Source: Chloroflexota bacterium
GTDB lineage: Bacteria > Chloroflexota > Anaerolineae > Anaerolineales > UBA11858
Assembly: GCA_003513015.1 (NCBI GenBank)
Contig: DOTA01000041.1
Coordinates: forward strand, 1 to 6,179
DNA: 6,179 nucleotides
Reading direction: 5' to 3'
The translations under genes and the position numbers were made by a program. Of this stretch, positions 3,778 to 6,179 are shown piece after piece. Every line of letters starts with the position of its first letter. Position 1 is the first letter of the stretch. The notes under the pieces were generated by a model, which saw only the letters and a list, made by a program, of their open reading frames with translations, ran no database searches and was not told the DNA's origin.

Positions 3778-6179
3778 ATGCAAAGACATATTCGTACCAA
3801 AAAACTTTTCAATCTGCTCATCTTGTTCACACTGCTGGCCTCGACCGTGCTCGGGTCAGCAGTGCCGTTTAAGCCGCAAGTCGCGCAGGCGGCCGCGTCG
3901 CCCACCCTTCCAGATGCAATTCCAGCCTCGCCTGTGGCCACCAATTGGTGTGTGGCGGGCGATTTCAATGGCTGGAACAATACCAGTGACCCCATCAATG
4001 ATCTGGGCAACAACGGCGACTTGTTCGCCAACGATGGCATCTATTCGCTGCAAGTGACCTTTTCTACGGCTGGCCGTCAGGAATGGAAAGCCATGGAATG
4101 CGGCAACTGGGGCAATACCTTCCCGCCTTCAAGCAATTCCTGGGTTTTCACCAGTTCGGATAACCAGGTTGTTTTGCTCACTTTCGATACGAACGATCAC
4201 AGCGGGGATGCGGGGATGAGCCTGCTGCCTGCCCAAAACATTGTGCATGCTTGGGGTGAGACCCTCGCCAGCTTTACGGCGGTCGGCAGTTTCCAAAGCG
4301 CCCCCTGGACGAACGATGACCCGGCCACGCTGCTCACCGCTTTGGGTAACGGTTTCTACCGGTTGGAGTACACCGTCGCCAACCCCGGAAACTATGATGG
4401 CAAGGTGGTAGCCACTGGGAGCTGGAACGAGCAATATGCCGCCGATGGGCAAAACACCAATGGCAACAATCTAAGTTTCACCACTACGACAGCCGATGAA
4501 ACCGTCATCTTTCTGGTGGATACCAATCTCAGCCGCCTGACGATCACCCCCAATGGCAGCAGCAGCGGCAACTGGTGCCTGGCAGGTGGCATGAATAGTT
4601 GGAACAATGCCAGCGACCCGATGTATGATGACGGCACCCACGGCGATTTATTGGGCGGGGATGGCGTTTTCACATTGGATTACCCCGTCAGCGCCAGTGG
4701 CAAAAATGAGTGGAAGGTGTTCGATTGTGGCACCTGGAATGGCTACCCTTCCAGTAATGCCTGGGTGCGAACCAGTACAACAGACCAGGTGGTCAAATTC
4801 ACTTTCGACATCAACGACCACAGCAATGATGCCGGGCTGGCGCTACTCCCCGTCCAAAACATCGTCAACGCTTGGGATGATCTACCCACCAGCTTCAACG
4901 CCGTCGGTGCCTGGCAGAGTTGGCTTCCGGGTGATCCCAACACCACCCTGGCAGCCATCGGAAATAATTATCACCTGCTGGAATACACCTTCACCGCCCC
5001 CGGCATGTATTCCGCCAAGCTCACCAACACTGGCGGCTGGGATTATCAATATGGAACTGATGGGCGCGGGGTAGATGCCCAATACACAGATTTCACCGTT
5101 TATAGCGCGGACGATGTGGTGCAGTTCTGGCTGGATGGTAACCACAGCCGTTGGGCCATCGTCACGCCACCGGAGGGCGGTGCCGAGCACGATGACAACA
5201 TCTGGTGGGAATACCTCGGCCACAACAGCCGCGACGGCCTGTTCCGCAACCCCGGCGGCGCGGTGATCACCAGTACGCTCGTCACCCTCCGCTTGCAGGC
5301 CGCCGACAATGACCTCACCGGCGTCAAGCTGCGCCTCTATAATGACCGCACCAACCAGGAATCCCTGGTTGATATGGCCCGCGTCGCCAGCGATGGCACC
5401 CATGAATATTGGGAATACCAGTTCAATGTCGGCGCTGACCCCACGGTTTACTGGTACCGCTTTATGCCGATGGATGGCAGCGCTATCGCCTATTACGAAG
5501 ATGACGCCCAACGCACCGGCGGCTGGGGCCAGACCTTTGCCAAAAGCCAGGATAATAGCTGGCAGCTTACCGTTTATGATCCGGCTTTCCAGACCCCCGA
5601 TTGGGTCAAAAATGCCGTTGTCTACCAGATTTTCGCCGACCGCTTCCGTGATGGAGACCCCAGCAACGATACCCCGGCAGGATCATTCTTCTACGAGGAA
5701 ACACCAACCATCTTGCGCTCGAATGATCCCCTGGCTGAATGGAACACGGCAATTTGCGATCCACGCGACGCCGCGAGTGACTGCCCCGATGTATACAGCC
5801 AGAACTTTTATGGCGGGGATTTACAGGGGATCATTGACAAATTGGATTACCTCGACAACCTGGGAGTGACCGCCTTATATCTCAACCCCATTTTCGAATC
5901 CCCTTCAAACCACAAGTACGACACCACCGATTACAGCCTCATCGACGATAATTTCGGCGATCTGGCGCTCTTCCAAACGCTGGTTAGCGAAGCCCAAAGT
6001 CGCGGAATCCACATCATTCTGGATGGGGTCTTCAACCATACCTCTTCTGACAGCATCTACTTCGATCGCTACGGACGATACCCCTCCGTGACAGGTGCTT
6101 GCGAAAGCGCCACCAGCCCCTACCGCGATTGGTACTATTTCACCGATGTCACCCCTGGGACGGGCGAATGCGTGGGGTC
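3778..6179 (+). CDS. Secreted amylopullulanase-like GH13 alpha-glucan hydrolase (3' partial)
   Basis: Exported enzyme predicted to cut alpha-1,4 and perhaps alpha-1,6 bonds in starch, pullulan or glycogen. The frame is open to the window end (800 codons plus two bases). Residues 1-38 are a signal peptide: basic RHIRTKK, a hydrophobic core, and cleavage likely after AQA (36-38). Residues 56-258 and 265-464 are two copies of a two-module unit, each with a WC-AG--N-WNN module and an X25-like module (VGSFQSAPW; VGAWQSWLPGDP). Residues about 474-600 resemble the CBM34/alpha-amylase N-domain (LGHNSRDGLFRNPGG). The catalytic barrel starts near 608 (NAVVYQIFADRFRDGDPSND) and shows NFYGGDLQGI, NPIFESPSNHKYDTTDY (703-719) and conserved region I DGVFNH (749-754, bases 6022-6039). 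SNHKYD is typical of neopullulanase/cyclomaltodextrinase-type enzymes. The nucleophile Asp and acid/base Glu lie beyond the window, so specificity is not settled; with extra binding modules, amylopullulanase is the best guess. No linked transporter is visible. Confidence 0.93.
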   Translation, partial: MQRHIRTKKLFNLLILFTLLASTVLGSAVPFKPQVAQAAASPTLPDAIPASPVATNWCVAGDFNGWNNTSDPINDLGNNGDLFANDGIYSLQVTFSTAGRQEWKAMECGNWGNTFPPSSNSWVFTSSDNQVVLLTFDTNDHSGDAGMSLLPAQNIVHAWGETLASFTAVGSFQSAPWTNDDPATLLTALGNGFYRLEYTVANPGNYDGKVVATGSWNEQYAADGQNTNGNNLSFTTTTADETVIFLVDTNLSRLTITPNGSSSGNWCLAGGMNSWNNASDPMYDDGTHGDLLGGDGVFTLDYPVSASGKNEWKVFDCGTWNGYPSSNAWVRTSTTDQVVKFTFDINDHSNDAGLALLPVQNIVNAWDDLPTSFNAVGAWQSWLPGDPNTTLAAIGNNYHLLEYTFTAPGMYSAKLTNTGGWDYQYGTDGRGVDAQYTDFTVYSADDVVQFWLDGNHSRWAIVTPPEGGAEHDDNIWWEYLGHNSRDGLFRNPGGAVITSTLVTLRLQAADNDLTGVKLRLYNDRTNQESLVDMARVASDGTHEYWEYQFNVGADPTVYWYRFMPMDGSAIAYYEDDAQRTGGWGQTFAKSQDNSWQLTVYDPAFQTPDWVKNAVVYQIFADRFRDGDPSNDTPAGSFFYEETPTILRSNDPLAEWNTAICDPRDAASDCPDVYSQNFYGGDLQGIIDKLDYLDNLGVTALYLNPIFESPSNHKYDTTDYSLIDDNFGDLALFQTLVSEAQSRGIHIILDGVFNHTSSDSIYFDRYGRYPSVTGACESATSPYRDWYYFTDVTPGTGECVG
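3943..4551 (+). repeat. Glucan-binding-like module pair, copy 1
   Basis: Encodes residues 56-258 of the secreted hydrolase. The first half (NWCVAGDFNGWNN, then a GDLFANDGIYSL stretch) resembles early-set/CBM48- or X25-type beta-sandwich modules. The second half (FTAVGSFQSAPW, then GSWNEQYAADG and VIFLVDTNLSRLTI) fits the X25 module of pullulanases. Cysteines C58 and C108 are 50 residues apart. Copy 2 starts 627 bases later. The two copies agree in most key positions but differ throughout at DNA level, so the duplication is old. Confidence 0.75.
4570..5169 (+). repeat. Glucan-binding-like module pair, copy 2
   Basis: Encodes residues 265-464. It begins NWCLAGGMNSWNNASDP, matching NWCVAGDFNGWNNTSDP of copy 1, and contains C267 and C317, again 50 residues apart. 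Its second half carries FNAVGAWQSWLPGDP and GGWDYQYGTDGRG, aligned with copy 1. A short Gly/Ser spacer (GSSSG, residues 260-264) separates the copies. The unit is followed directly by the CBM34-like N-domain. Starch binding is inferred from module type and from the attached GH13 enzyme. Confidence 0.75.

Noticed and set aside
4607..5074. Plus-strand open frame of 155 codons in another frame
   Set aside because: It is Pro/Ser/Thr-rich nonsense overlapping the duplicated modules of the real protein, with no Shine-Dalgarno site.
4882..5511. Minus-strand open frame of 209 codons
   Set aside because: It lies wholly opposite the GH13 coding sequence, where the + frame has clear domains; the open frame reflects high GC and codon bias.
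5309..5869. Plus-strand open frame of 186 codons in another frame
   Set aside because: It overlaps the CBM34-like domain and barrel start of the hydrolase; the true frame shows conserved motifs throughout.

Overview
The window holds four protein-coding genes, all on the + strand. The first is cut off at its 5' end and the last at its 3' end. High GC content, fused or duplicated domain architectures, and a membrane-anchored baseplate-J-like protein next to an unfamiliar two-helix membrane protein together suggest an environmental Chloroflexota bacterium, probably of the Anaerolineae. That placement is an inference from protein style and a familiar short repeat; no 16S or other marker tests it.

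Layout. Positions 1-1188 encode the C-terminal half of alanyl-tRNA synthetase (alaS): the zinc-binding editing domain, a coiled-coil linker and the C-Ala domain. A 51-bp in-frame insert (481-531) lies just before the zinc-ligand cysteine and carries a REP-like short repeat. A strong intrinsic terminator (1195-1230) closes alaS. It is followed almost at once by a possible extended -10 promoter, set so close to the next ATG that the transcript may be leaderless.

Positions 1261-2142 encode a 293-aa protein of unknown function, with two similar small helical domains, an acidic disordered linker and two C-terminal membrane helices. Twenty bases later, 2163-3683 encodes a 506-aa protein with a cytoplasmic head, one membrane helix and a large exported part resembling baseplate J/gp47 proteins. 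The two genes probably form a two-gene operon acting at the cell envelope; their job is unknown.

After a 94-bp intergenic region with a small palindrome and a strong Shine-Dalgarno site, 3778 to the window end encodes the first 800 residues of a secreted multi-domain alpha-glucan hydrolase of the amylopullulanase/neopullulanase type. It has a signal peptide, a tandem duplication of a roughly 200-residue two-module starch-binding-like unit, a CBM34-like N-domain and the start of a GH13 catalytic barrel. The general acid/base and nucleophile regions lie beyond the window.

The genes do not form one pathway: a housekeeping translation gene, an uncharacterised envelope pair and a polysaccharide-degrading exoenzyme simply sit side by side. 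No tRNA, rRNA, CRISPR array, transposase or integrase was seen. The most unusual points are the repeat insertion in the alaS editing site, the baseplate-J-like fold on a membrane anchor outside any phage cluster, and the duplicated, cysteine-paired glucan-binding modules.
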